A stretch of DNA of 60,594 nucleotides from a virus. Shown here one piece after another: positions 1 to 8,107 of the stretch (position 1 is the first letter of the stretch; every line of letters starts with the position of its first letter). Below the pieces are notes generated by a model, which saw only the letters and a program-made list of their open reading frames with translations, was not told where the DNA came from and did not search any database. The stretch covers positions 1-60,594 of the IMG/VR virus record IMGVR_UViG_3300034110_000422; one strand, given 5' to 3'. A program made the position numbers and the translations under genes.

Positions 1-3000
1 AGTGTAGGAACAAGTGGTAGTTCTGGTTCTGCGGGTTCTAGTGGAACTTCAGGTTCAACAGGAACATCAGGTAGTTCAGGTTCAAGTGGAGTAACTGGTT
101 CTTCAGGTACTAGCGGTTCTTCAGGAAGTTCTGGGTCATCAGGGTCTAGTGGAAGTGTTGGAACTAGCGGTTCATCTGGTACAAGTGGTTCATCAGGTAG
201 TTCAGGAAGTTCGGGTTCAAGCGGTAGTAGTGGAAGTTCAGGGTCAACAGGTTCAAGAGGAACATCAGGAAGTACTGGTACAAGTGGTTCGGCTGGTACC
301 TCAGGTTCAAGTGGAAGTTCAGGTAGTAGTGGATTAAGTGGTGTTGATGGTACTAATGGAACATCTGGAAGTTCTGGTTCAAGTGGTGTTAACGGAAGTT
401 CAGGAAGTAGTGGTACATCTGGTTCTAGTGGAAGTTCTGGCTCTGCTGGTAGTTCAGGTTCTGCAGGTACAAGTGGAAGTGTTGGAACATCAGGTTCTTC
501 AGGGAGTTCTGGTTCAAGTGGTTCTTCAGGAAGTTCTGGCTCAACAGGTTCAAGAGGAACAAGTGGTTCTTCAGGGACTTCAGGAAGTTCAGGGTCATCA
601 GGTGTTAGTGGTTCTTCAGGGACATCAGGTGTTAGTGGTTCTTCAGGGACATCAGGTTCAAGTGGAAGTTCAGGTTCTTCTGGTTCAAGTGGAAGTTCAG
701 GAACATCTGGCTCAACAGGAACTTCAGGGTCATCAGGTTCTAGTGGAAGTACTGGTACTTCAGGTAGTTCAGGAACATCAGGGACTAGTGGTTCGTCAGG
801 TTCTAGCGGTAGTGCTGGAAGCTCAGGAAGTTCTGGTTCTGTTGGTACATCAGGTTCTTCAGGTAGTTCAGGAACAAGTGGTTCATCAGGAATTTCAGGT
901 TCAAGTGGGTCTTCAGGAAGTAGTGGTAGTTCTGGTAGTACAGGGTCAAGTGGTACATCAGGAAGCTCTGGCTCAAGTGGAAGTAGTGGAAGTTCGGGTT
1001 CATCAGGTGTTAGTGGTTCGTCAGGTACAAGTGGTTCGTCAGGTTCTAGCGGAAGTTCGGGTAGTTCTGGCTCCTCAGGTAATACTGGCTCAAGTGGAAC
1101 AAGTGGTTCTTCAGGGACATCTGGCTCAAGTGGTAGTGCTGGTTCATCTGGCTCAAGCGGCTCATCAGGAAGTGCGGGTTCAAGTGGAAGTTCAGGTAGT
1201 ACAGGTTCAAGAGGTACTAGCGGAAGTTCAGGAACATCTGGGTCAACAGGTACTTCAGGAAGTAGTGGTAGTTCTGGTTCTGTTGGTACGTCAGGTTCTA
1301 GCGGTTCATCAGGAAGTAGTGGTAGTGCAGGTACTTCAGGTTCAGTAGGGACAAGTGGTTCTTCAGGAAGTGCTGGTAGTTCAGGTTCTGCAGGTTCTTC
1401 AGGAACATCAGGGGCTAACGGTTCTTCAGGTACAAGTGGTTCGTCAGGTTCTAGCGGTAGTACTGGAAGCTCAGGAAGTAGTGGTACATCGGGTGCCAAT
1501 GGAAGTAGTGGAACATCAGGTAGTTCGGGGTCTAGCGGAAGTGCTGGTTCAAGTGGAAGTTCAGGTTCTTCAGGAACATCAGGGTCCAGTGGTAGTTCAG
1601 GAAGTACAGGTTCTTCAGGTTCAAGTGGAACATCAGGAAGTTCAGGGTCTAGTGGTTCTTCAGGTTCTAGTGGTAGTGCTGGAAGTTCTGGTACATCAGG
1701 TGCTAATGGTAGTTCAGGAACATCTGGCTCAAGCGGTTCATCAGGTTCTAGTGGAAGTAGTGGTAGTTCTGGTTCTGTTGGAACATCAGGTTCTAGTGGA
1801 AGTAGTGGTAGTTCAGGGTCTTCAGGAAGTACTGGTTCAAGAGGAACAAGCGGTTCTTCAGGAACCTCAGGAACATCGGGGACATCAGGAAGCTCAGGTT
1901 CAAGTGGGTCTTCAGGAACTTCTGGTTCTAATGGTAGCTCTGGTACATCAGGTTCTTCTGGGTCAAGTGGTAGTTCGGGTTCAAGTGGTAGTTCAGGTTC
2001 ATCAGGAACATCTGGAGCCAATGGAAGTAGTGGAACATCAGGTAGTAGTGGTTCTAGTGGAAGTTCAGGTTCAACTGGTTCTTCAGGAAGTGCTGGTACA
2101 TCAGGTGCTAATGGAAGTAGCGGAACATCAGGTAGCTCTGGTTCTTCAGGGTCTAGCGGTTCTTCTGGTTCAAGTGGAAGTTCAGGAATATCAGGTTCTT
2201 CTGGTTCTTCAGGTAGTTCGGGGTCTAGTGGAAGTTCAGGGACATCTGGTAGTGGTGGAACGTCAGGTTCATCTGGTTCCAGTGGAAGTAGTGGTTCTAG
2301 CGGTAGTGCTGGTATTTCAGGTTCGGTAGGGACAAGTGGTTCTTCAGGAAGTGCTGGAAGTTCAGGCTCAAGTGGGTCTTCGGGTTCTAGCGGAAGTACA
2401 GGCTCAAGAGGAACAAGTGGTACTTCAGGAACTAGCGGTTCATCGGGTAGTACAGGAACAAGTGGTAGTTCTGGAACATCAGGCTCAAGTGGTAGTACAG
2501 GTAGTTCTGGTTCAAGCGGAAGTGTTGGTACATCAGGTACTTCAGGTTCTAACGGAAGTTCAGGAACATCAGGAAGTGCTGGGTCTAGTGGAAGCTCAGG
2601 TTCATCAGGGTCAAGTGGAACATCAGGTTCTAACGGAAGCTCAGGAACTTCAGGTTCAAGTGGGTCTTCGGGTTCCAGTGGAAGTAGTGGTTCTAGCGGT
2701 AGTTCAGGTACTTCAGGTTCAGTAGGAACAAGTGGTTCTTCAGGAAGTGCGGGTAGTTCAGGGTCAAGTGGAAATACAGGTTCATCTGGTACTAGTGGAA
2801 GTTCAGGCACATCAGGTAGTAGTGGAACATCAGGTTCTTCTGGTTCAAGTGGAAGTTCAGGTAGTACAGGTTCATCAGGAAGTTCTGGTTCATCGGGTAG
2901 TACGGGCTCAAGAGGAACTAGTGGTTCTTCAGGTACATCAGGGACAAGTGGCTCTTCAGGAAGTAGTGGAAGTTCAGGGTCATCTGGTTCTGCGGGTACA

Positions 3001-4311
3001 TCAGGTGCTAACGGAAGTTCAGGAACATCTGGCTCAAGTGGTAGTGCTGGAATCTCAGGAAGTAGTGGTAGTTCTGGTTCCGTTGGTACGTCAGGTTCTA
3101 GCGGTTCATCAGGAAGTTCTGGTTCAACAGGAAGTAGTGGGACATCAGGGACAAGTGGTTCGTCAGGTTCTAGCGGTAGTGCTGGAAGCTCAGGAAGTAC
3201 TGGTTCATCGGGTACATCAGGTGCCAATGGAAGCAGTGGAACATCTGGTTCAAGTGGTAGTTCAGGAAGTACAGGTTCATCGGGTTCTTCGGGTACATCA
3301 GGGTCAAGTGGTTCTTCAGGAAGTAGTGGAAGTTCTGGTAATACAGGTTCATCAGGAACGAGTGGGAGTTCAGGAACATCAGGTTCAAGCGGAAGTTCGG
3401 GCAGTTCAGGTTCGTCAGGTAATACTGGAAGTTCAGGAACATCAGGTTCATCAGGAACTAGCGGTTCATCAGGTAGTGCTGGCTCAAGTGGAAGTTCAGG
3501 TAATACAGGTTCTTCGGGTACAAGTGGTAGTTCTGGAACTTCTGGTTCTTCGGGTACTAGCGGTTCATCAGGGACATCCGGTTCAAGTGGGTCGTCAGGT
3601 TCTAGTGGAAGCTCAGGTAGTTCAGGAAGTACAGGCTCAAGAGGAACAAGTGGTTCATCTGGAACATCAGGTTCTAGCGGTACAAGCGGAACTTCAGGAA
3701 GTGCTGGTTCGTCGGGTAGTTCAGGTTTTGGTTCTTCAGGAACTAGCGGTTCTTCAGGAACATCTGGAAGCACTGGGTCATCAGGAAGTTCAGGTTCATC
3801 GGGTATTACAGGTTCTTCGGGTACTAGCGGTAGTTCAGGAACATCAGGTTCTTCTGGCTCATCAGGTTCAAGTGGAAGCTCAGGTTCTTCAGGTATTACA
3901 GGAAGTAGTGGAACTAGCGGTTCTTCAGGAAGTGCTGGTTCATCAGGTAGCTCAGGTTCAGGTTCATCAGGAACAAGCGGATTAGATGGTATTAGTGGAA
4001 CATCTGGTTCATCAGGTTTTGGTTCTTCAGGGACAAGTGGAAGCTCAGGAACATCAGGTTCAAGTGGTTCATCAGGTAGTTCTGGGTCATCAGGAAGTAC
4101 AGGTTCAAGAGGTACTAGCGGTAGTTCGGGAACATCAGGTTCATCGGGAACAAGTGGTTCTAGTGGAAGTTCGGGTTCTTCAGGTAGTTCGGGGTCTAGC
4201 GGAAGTTCAGGAACGTCGGGAAGCACTGGTTCATCAGGAACATCAGGTTCTGGTTCAAGTGGGTCATCAGGAAGTTCTGGTTCAGGTTCATCAGGTACCT
4301 CAGGAGCTGCG
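1..4311 (+). repeat. Degenerate 9-bp (Gly-X-Y) coding repeat tract
   Basis: The DNA is a tandem array of 9-base units of the type GGN-TCN/AGY-TCN/ACN/AGY, with synonymous codons freely mixed so that identity is kept at protein level more than at DNA level. A longer sub-motif, Gly-Ser-Thr-Gly-Ser-Arg-Gly-Thr-Ser-Gly, recurs eight times, with Arg codons at 256, 553, 1210, 1840, 2407, 2911, 3640 and 4108. A second recurrent block is Gly-Ala-Asn-Gly. The tract could shrink or grow by recombination and may be hard to assemble correctly. Confidence 0.85.
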
Positions 4312-4371
4312 GGTGGAACATTTACATTAGGACTTGTTTATACAACCGCAAACAATTTTAACTATATATAA
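1..4371 (+). CDS. Giant Gly-Ser/Thr triplet-repeat (collagen-like) fibre protein, 5' partial
   Basis: Reading frame 1 is open from the left edge to a TAA at 4369-4371, 1456 codons, and the start lies outside the window. Glycine occupies every third residue, and the other two positions are almost always Ser or Thr with scattered Ala, Val, Asn, Arg, Ile, Leu and Asp. I saw no proline codon. The Gly phase is kept without net shift from codon 3 to codon 1242, then is broken five times (Gly-Phe-Gly twice, Gly-Ser-Gly three times) before a short non-repetitive C-terminus ending in NNFNYI. Gly-X-Y repeats are common in phage tail fibres, but usually with Pro. The neighbours are virion adhesin-like genes, so I infer a long exposed fibre. 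The Ser/Thr density makes it a candidate for O-glycosylation by the transferases at 33.4-45.4 kb. It could also adopt a polyglycine-II-like fold instead of a collagen helix. Confidence 0.85.
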   Translation, partial: SVGTSGSSGSAGSSGTSGSTGTSGSSGSSGVTGSSGTSGSSGSSGSSGSSGSVGTSGSSGTSGSSGSSGSSGSSGSSGSSGSTGSRGTSGSTGTSGSAGTSGSSGSSGSSGLSGVDGTNGTSGSSGSSGVNGSSGSSGTSGSSGSSGSAGSSGSAGTSGSVGTSGSSGSSGSSGSSGSSGSTGSRGTSGSSGTSGSSGSSGVSGSSGTSGVSGSSGTSGSSGSSGSSGSSGSSGTSGSTGTSGSSGSSGSTGTSGSSGTSGTSGSSGSSGSAGSSGSSGSVGTSGSSGSSGTSGSSGISGSSGSSGSSGSSGSTGSSGTSGSSGSSGSSGSSGSSGVSGSSGTSGSSGSSGSSGSSGSSGNTGSSGTSGSSGTSGSSGSAGSSGSSGSSGSAGSSGSSGSTGSRGTSGSSGTSGSTGTSGSSGSSGSVGTSGSSGSSGSSGSAGTSGSVGTSGSSGSAGSSGSAGSSGTSGANGSSGTSGSSGSSGSTGSSGSSGTSGANGSSGTSGSSGSSGSAGSSGSSGSSGTSGSSGSSGSTGSSGSSGTSGSSGSSGSSGSSGSAGSSGTSGANGSSGTSGSSGSSGSSGSSGSSGSVGTSGSSGSSGSSGSSGSTGSRGTSGSSGTSGTSGTSGSSGSSGSSGTSGSNGSSGTSGSSGSSGSSGSSGSSGSSGTSGANGSSGTSGSSGSSGSSGSTGSSGSAGTSGANGSSGTSGSSGSSGSSGSSGSSGSSGISGSSGSSGSSGSSGSSGTSGSGGTSGSSGSSGSSGSSGSAGISGSVGTSGSSGSAGSSGSSGSSGSSGSTGSRGTSGTSGTSGSSGSTGTSGSSGTSGSSGSTGSSGSSGSVGTSGTSGSNGSSGTSGSAGSSGSSGSSGSSGTSGSNGSSGTSGSSGSSGSSGSSGSSGSSGTSGSVGTSGSSGSAGSSGSSGNTGSSGTSGSSGTSGSSGTSGSSGSSGSSGSTGSSGSSGSSGSTGSRGTSGSSGTSGTSGSSGSSGSSGSSGSAGTSGANGSSGTSGSSGSAGISGSSGSSGSVGTSGSSGSSGSSGSTGSSGTSGTSGSSGSSGSAGSSGSTGSSGTSGANGSSGTSGSSGSSGSTGSSGSSGTSGSSGSSGSSGSSGNTGSSGTSGSSGTSGSSGSSGSSGSSGNTGSSGTSGSSGTSGSSGSAGSSGSSGNTGSSGTSGSSGTSGSSGTSGSSGTSGSSGSSGSSGSSGSSGSTGSRGTSGSSGTSGSSGTSGTSGSAGSSGSSGFGSSGTSGSSGTSGSTGSSGSSGSSGITGSSGTSGSSGTSGSSGSSGSSGSSGSSGITGSSGTSGSSGSAGSSGSSGSGSSGTSGLDGISGTSGSSGFGSSGTSGSSGTSGSSGSSGSSGSSGSTGSRGTSGSSGTSGSSGTSGSSGSSGSSGSSGSSGSSGTSGSTGSSGTSGSGSSGSSGSSGSGSSGTSGAAGGTFTLGLVYTTANNFNYI

Positions 4372-4379
4372 TATTTATA
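4372..4379 (+). promoter_or_regulatory. TATTTATA motif, candidate late promoter element
   Basis: TATTTATA begins just after the stop of the giant repeat gene, 28 bases before the ATG at 4408. The same octamer precedes several other genes in this window in the same orientation relative to the gene. A role as a phage promoter element is inferred from that recurrence only. Confidence 0.35.
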
Positions 4380-4407
4380 ATAAAAGAAATTAAACTAATA
4401 TAATAAT

Positions 4408-4827
4408 ATGCCAGCAAATACAGCACCAATCTTTACACTAACACCTGAAATTATGTGGACGATTAATATGACGGCCGCTAATACAGGTAACTTGTCTGCG
4501 GGTACTTCATATGTAGTATTCACTGCGGGTACTAACGGTAGTTATGTTCAAAAGATAAGATTTAGACATCAGTCGACTAACACGAATAACGCAGCGACAA
4601 TGGCTAGAGTTTTTATAAATAACGGAGGTGCTTTAGGAACCCCCACCAACAATACAATATTTGATGAGATAACAATCGCAGCAAATACCGCATCTCAAAC
4701 CGCGGCGTCAACAAACTATGAATTACCATTAAACTTTGCATTACCTTCAGGATATACTATGTATTGTACATTAGGTACGGCAGTTGTTGCGGGAATACAA
4801 GCTACAGTTATAGGAGGAGATTACTAA
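4408..4827 (+). CDS. Small virion-associated protein (hypothetical structural)
   Basis: A 139-residue protein rich in Thr, Asn and Ala, with no signal peptide, membrane segment or catalytic motif. The composition and the alternating hydrophobic pattern (for example YVQKIRFRH and ARVFINNGG) suggest an all-beta fold like a fibre tip or decoration protein. It lies between the giant fibre gene and the adhesin genes, and its stop codon overlaps the next ATG (TAATG), pointing to translational coupling. Function is inferred from context only. Confidence 0.7.
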   Translation: MPANTAPIFTLTPEIMWTINMTAANTGNLSAGTSYVVFTAGTNGSYVQKIRFRHQSTNTNNAATMARVFINNGGALGTPTNNTIFDEITIAANTASQTAASTNYELPLNFALPSGYTMYCTLGTAVVAGIQATVIGGDY

Positions 4828-5015
4828 TGATATACTATGAAATTGTTTTTGAATACGGTAGTCCTGTAAGTGAAGGATACCAAGAGTTAAATAATGAAGG
4901 TACCGAGTTACTTAGATTAACTGATTTAAGTGGTAACACTTTAATCATAGAAGGTCCGTATGGATATAGATTTAAATATTCTCCACCAATTAAGGTAACA
5001 CCATCATGGGCATAA
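4827..5015 (+). CDS. Small hypothetical protein in fibre locus
   Basis: 62 residues beginning MIYYEIVFEYGSP. I chose the ATG at 4827 because it overlaps the preceding stop (TAATG); an in-frame ATG at 4764 would lie inside the upstream gene. Predicted beta-rich, with no recognised motif. Its position between virion genes suggests a structural accessory or assembly role, but nothing in the sequence proves it. Confidence 0.6.
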   Translation: MIYYEIVFEYGSPVSEGYQELNNEGTELLRLTDLSGNTLIIEGPYGYRFKYSPPIKVTPSWA

Positions 5016-5021
5016 TGTATT

Positions 5022-5930
5022 ATGATTGACTATTATAATTTAGCTGACAATCAATATAAAAACCAAGTCTTTACAGGACCTATAGGTTCTAACACATCTT
5101 CAAGCATTTTTTATTGGGTCAAACCAAGAGGTATCACCATGATACACATCACGGCTATTGGGGGTGGTGGTGGAGGAGGTTCAGGAAACTCTTCAACGTC
5201 TACCGCTGCGTCTGGAGGTTCTGGTGGTGGTTCAGGTGCAATAACAAGATTAACCATTCCAGCAATTTTTTTACCTGACAGTTTAGAAATAACCGTTGCT
5301 GCTGGAGGTAATGGAGGAACTGGAGGAAGTGGAGGTGCCAATGCTGGGAATACTTTTGTGGATTGTGCTAGAGGTGGTGACGTTGCTGCGACAAGGGTCA
5401 TACAAGCTAATGGTGGCCAAGGTGGTAACGTAGGTGCTGCGGGAGCGGCTTCAACAGGAGGTGGTGCCGGTGCTATTGGAGCTCAAACTAATGCGGTATA
5501 TCAAGCTTTAGGTTCTTTTTTATCTATCGCAGGTCAGGCGGGTGCAGCAGGTGCAAATAGTGACGTAGGAGGTTCAATAACAATTGCTGGTAATAGTACA
5601 ACAGTATCAGGTGGCGCAGCTGGCGGTGGAAAAAGTGCGGCTAACGCGAATTTTAATGGTGGTACTGTTACTGGTACTGGATTAATACCTTCAGCTGCAG
5701 GTGGTACAGGTGGTGCGGCTGGAGGTGCTCAAAATGGTGGTAGTGGTACATTTTCACTTAAAGGATTTTATAGTGTTGGTGGTGCTGGTGGAGGTTCTGT
5801 TGCTGGAGGTACTGGAGGTTCTGGTGGTACGGGGCAGATTGGTAGTGGTGGTGGAGGAGGAGGTGCGGGAACTACAGGTGGTGCTGGAGGAAATGGTGGA
5901 CCCGGTATGGTAATAATTACATGTTGGTAA
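5022..5930 (+). CDS. Glycine-rich adhesin-like tail protein, paralogue 1
   Basis: 302 residues. An N-terminal segment (about 1-45) ends in a PRGITMIHITAIG beta-hairpin, followed by long glycine runs separated by short hydrophobic strands (ITRLTIPAIFLPDSLEITV near residues 75-95), and a C-terminus ending VIITCW. This is the plan of phage glycine-rich receptor-binding proteins, comparable to the polyglycine lattice of T-even gp38-type adhesins, although homology to gp38 itself cannot be shown here. It is the first of three tandem paralogues sharing all these landmarks, so a receptor-binding or fibre-tip role is likely. Confidence 0.7.
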   Translation: MIDYYNLADNQYKNQVFTGPIGSNTSSSIFYWVKPRGITMIHITAIGGGGGGGSGNSSTSTAASGGSGGGSGAITRLTIPAIFLPDSLEITVAAGGNGGTGGSGGANAGNTFVDCARGGDVAATRVIQANGGQGGNVGAAGAASTGGGAGAIGAQTNAVYQALGSFLSIAGQAGAAGANSDVGGSITIAGNSTTVSGGAAGGGKSAANANFNGGTVTGTGLIPSAAGGTGGAAGGAQNGGSGTFSLKGFYSVGGAGGGSVAGGTGGSGGTGQIGSGGGGGGAGTTGGAGGNGGPGMVIITCW

Positions 5931-5942
5931 TAAGTATATAAT

Positions 5943-6884
5943 ATGAGTTTTCAATTTAATTTAGCGGATGTTGGTTATAAGACCCAAGTGTTTTATCAGT
6001 CAGGATATTGGATTAAACCTCAAGGTATTACTATGATATCTATCACGGCTATTGGTGCTGGTGGTGGAGGAGGTGGAGGTGGAGCTAATACTCAAGCAAA
6101 CATTAGGTGCGGTGGTGCTGGTGGTGGTTCAGGTGGTATAACAAGAATAATAATTCCTGAAATGTTTATTACTGATTCACTTGTTGTAAGTATTGGTCTG
6201 GGAGGTTCCGGTGGACTAGCGGGTATTGCGATGGTAGGTGGAACTGGTGGTAGTACTTATGTTGATAATCAAGTAAATGGTAATGGTGACATTTATACTT
6301 TTGTTGTTGTCGCGTCAGGTGGAACAGGGGGAGGATTTGGGCAAGGTGTGGCTAATGCCAATGGAGGTGCTGGTGCAACTGCCGCTAACGTGTCACAGGC
6401 TTTATATTCAACATTAGGACAATGGTTTGCTATTGGAGGACAACAAGGTGGAGGAAGTTTTCCAGTAAACGGTACTGGTATTACAGTTACTTATGGTATA
6501 GATATAGGTCTACCCATTACATCAGGTGCTGGTGGAGGAGCTATGCCAGCTGGTAGTAATACAAGTTTTCCTGGAGGGGAAATCACAGGTTCCCCTGGTG
6601 GATTTGTACCTACAAATCCTAGAGGTACTGCTTCTTTTGCTAATGGTGGTCAAAGTGGAAATAAGGGAGCGTTTTCATTAACACCATTCTATTCCCTAGG
6701 AGGAAGTGGCGGAGGTAGTGGAGGTGGTGGAGGTGGAACACCTTCGTCTTCAGGTGGTACAGGAGGTGAGGGTAATATTGGGTGTGGAGGTGGTGGAGGT
6801 GGAGGTGGTACTACAAATGTTGGTGGTGTTGGTGGTGCTGGAGGAAGAGGTGGTAACGGTTTGGTAATAATACAGTGTTGGTAA
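5943..6884 (+). CDS. Glycine-rich adhesin-like tail protein, paralogue 2
   Basis: 313 residues with the same order of landmarks as its two neighbours: FNLADVGYKTQVF at the N-terminus, KPQGITMISITAIG before the first glycine run, a conserved ITRIIIPEMFITDSL strand pair, FSLTPFYSLGG about 90 residues from the end, and the C-terminal VIIQCW. The glycine-run segments between these anchors differ in length and content from the paralogues, as expected for host-range determinants. It starts 12 bases after the upstream stop. Role as receptor-binding protein is inferred. Confidence 0.7.
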   Translation: MSFQFNLADVGYKTQVFYQSGYWIKPQGITMISITAIGAGGGGGGGGANTQANIRCGGAGGGSGGITRIIIPEMFITDSLVVSIGLGGSGGLAGIAMVGGTGGSTYVDNQVNGNGDIYTFVVVASGGTGGGFGQGVANANGGAGATAANVSQALYSTLGQWFAIGGQQGGGSFPVNGTGITVTYGIDIGLPITSGAGGGAMPAGSNTSFPGGEITGSPGGFVPTNPRGTASFANGGQSGNKGAFSLTPFYSLGGSGGGSGGGGGGTPSSSGGTGGEGNIGCGGGGGGGGTTNVGGVGGAGGRGGNGLVIIQCW

Positions 6885-6894
6885 AAATATAACT

Positions 6895-7773
6895 ATGGAT
6901 TTTGCATATAATTTAACAAATATTGGTCATAAGGTACAAATCTTTAATAGTTCAGGTACCCATACTTGTACTTTACCTAAAGGTATTTCTATGGTACATA
7001 TTGTTACAATAAGTCCTGGCGGAGGTGGTGGTGGTGGATTTACAGATGCTACTGGAGCCGCTGGAGGTGGAGGTGGTGGAGGTACAGGAGCAATCAACCG
7101 TATCATTATCCCAAAAATATTTTTGACAGATAGTTTAATAGTTACAGTTGGTGCCGGAGGTGCCGGAGGTGCCGCAAATACTACAGGTTCTAACGGAGGG
7201 TCAACTTCTGTTGCAACAAATGTTGGTACTGCCGGTAACGCTCAAACATTTTTATTAATTAGTTCTGTGGGTGGTACAGGAGGAAACCCCGGAACTGTGA
7301 GTGCCGGTGGTACAGGAGGAGCAGCTAGTCCCGCATCGGCGGCAAACGTTATGGCTATGACCGCTTTAGGTGAGTTCGTATCAAGAGCAGGTATTGCTGG
7401 TGTTACCGGTAGTGCTACAGGTCTTCCTACTGTAAATACATACGGGGGAGGAGCAGTTCCACTTGTTTCGGGATGTGGTGGTGCGGGTCGTACCGCAGCT
7501 GACGTTCCTTCAGCTGGAGGTTCAATTTCAGGTAGAGGATTTGTACAGAGTGTTTCAGGAGGTACTTCAGGTGGTGGTAGAGGTCAAGATGGTATGTTTA
7601 TGTGGAAACCTTTTGTATCACTCGGTGGTACAGGTGGTGGTTCATCTACAGGTGTGGGTGGTAACGGTGGTGATGGAGGACCAGGTTGCGGTGGAGGTGG
7701 TGGTGGAGCAGGAACAACAGGAGGGACAGGAGGACGTGGTGGTGATGGTTTAATAATTATAACTTGTTGGTAA
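6895..7773 (+). CDS. Glycine-rich adhesin-like tail protein, paralogue 3
   Basis: 292 residues. It shares the anchors of the two preceding genes (YNLTNIGHKVQIF, LPKGISMVHIVTI, INRIIIPKIFLTDSL, FMWKPFVSLGG, C-terminal IIITCW). Long Gly-Gly-X runs fill the space between anchors. The conserved Cys-Trp terminus in all three copies suggests a shared structural end. Likely a receptor-binding or fibre-tip protein produced by tandem duplication. Confidence 0.7.
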   Translation: MDFAYNLTNIGHKVQIFNSSGTHTCTLPKGISMVHIVTISPGGGGGGGFTDATGAAGGGGGGGTGAINRIIIPKIFLTDSLIVTVGAGGAGGAANTTGSNGGSTSVATNVGTAGNAQTFLLISSVGGTGGNPGTVSAGGTGGAASPASAANVMAMTALGEFVSRAGIAGVTGSATGLPTVNTYGGGAVPLVSGCGGAGRTAADVPSAGGSISGRGFVQSVSGGTSGGGRGQDGMFMWKPFVSLGGTGGGSSTGVGGNGGDGGPGCGGGGGGAGTTGGTGGRGGDGLIIITCW

Positions 7774-7782
7774 TTATATAAT

Positions 7783-8055
7783 ATGACATACGTTGAAATA
7801 TCAAATATAAACGGAACACCACCTTTTCAAATTTACTTATGTGACTATGGTGGAAATAATTGTTCTTTGGTTCAAACTGAATACGACCCGGTTTATTGGC
7901 CTGTAATAGTTTACTTACCAAATGTTTTAATTGGGTCAAGTCAGGTGATGTGTAAAGTTATTGATGGAAATTCTTGTGAGACTTTTAATATTTTAGTTTG
8001 TCCAAGTCCAACACCAACACCAACACCGACACCTACGCCAACACCCACACCTTAA
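7783..8055 (+). CDS. Small Cys-containing virion-like protein with Pro-Thr tail
   Basis: 90 residues. The globular part (1-73) has four Cys residues and the landmarks NINGTPPFQIYLC and CKVIDGNSC; the last ~17 residues are a Pro-Thr dipeptide repeat. It is a clear relative of the minus-strand 73-residue protein at 15596-15817 ([13 protein letters not shown] and [10 protein letters not shown]). The Pro-Thr tail matches the mucin-like linkers of the minus-strand protein at 13117-15591, so it may be a detached or modular fibre segment. Function unknown; the setting is virion fibre genes. Confidence 0.65.
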   Translation: MTYVEISNINGTPPFQIYLCDYGGNNCSLVQTEYDPVYWPVIVYLPNVLIGSSQVMCKVIDGNSCETFNILVCPSPTPTPTPTPTPTPTP

Positions 8056-8095
8056 TATATTTCATTTTTAATATTCATAAAAATAAATTTCTTGT

Positions 8096-8103
8096 TATTT
8101 ATA
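8096..8103 (+). promoter_or_regulatory. TATTTATA motif 4 bases before a start codon
   Basis: TATTTATA followed by four bases and the ATG of the gene at 8108. If this is a promoter element, transcription would begin at or next to the start codon. The inference rests on the repetition of this arrangement at 45564 and, on the minus strand, at 15822 and 54600. Confidence 0.35.
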
Positions 8104-8107
8104 TGTA

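Noticed and set aside
3724-3732. Frameshift in the giant repeat gene
   Set aside because: The Gly-phase breaks are whole-codon changes in the protein register; the DNA frame stays open to the stop.
149-4330. Several Val/Gln-rich reading frames in frame 2 (149-337, 338-1348, 1355-2329 and others) and minus-strand frames at 803-1003 and 3170-3451
   Set aside because: They are out-of-phase or antisense shadows of the Gly-Ser/Thr repeat; the repeat frame is open throughout and makes structural sense.
1-4371. CRISPR array or tandem satellite
   Set aside because: The repeat unit is 9 bases with synonymous drift and codes for protein; there are no spacers of regular length.
5111-5401. Minus-strand Pro-rich frame, and the plus-strand Val-rich frames at 5701-5913 and 7463-7753
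   Set aside because: Shadows of the glycine-rich adhesin genes.
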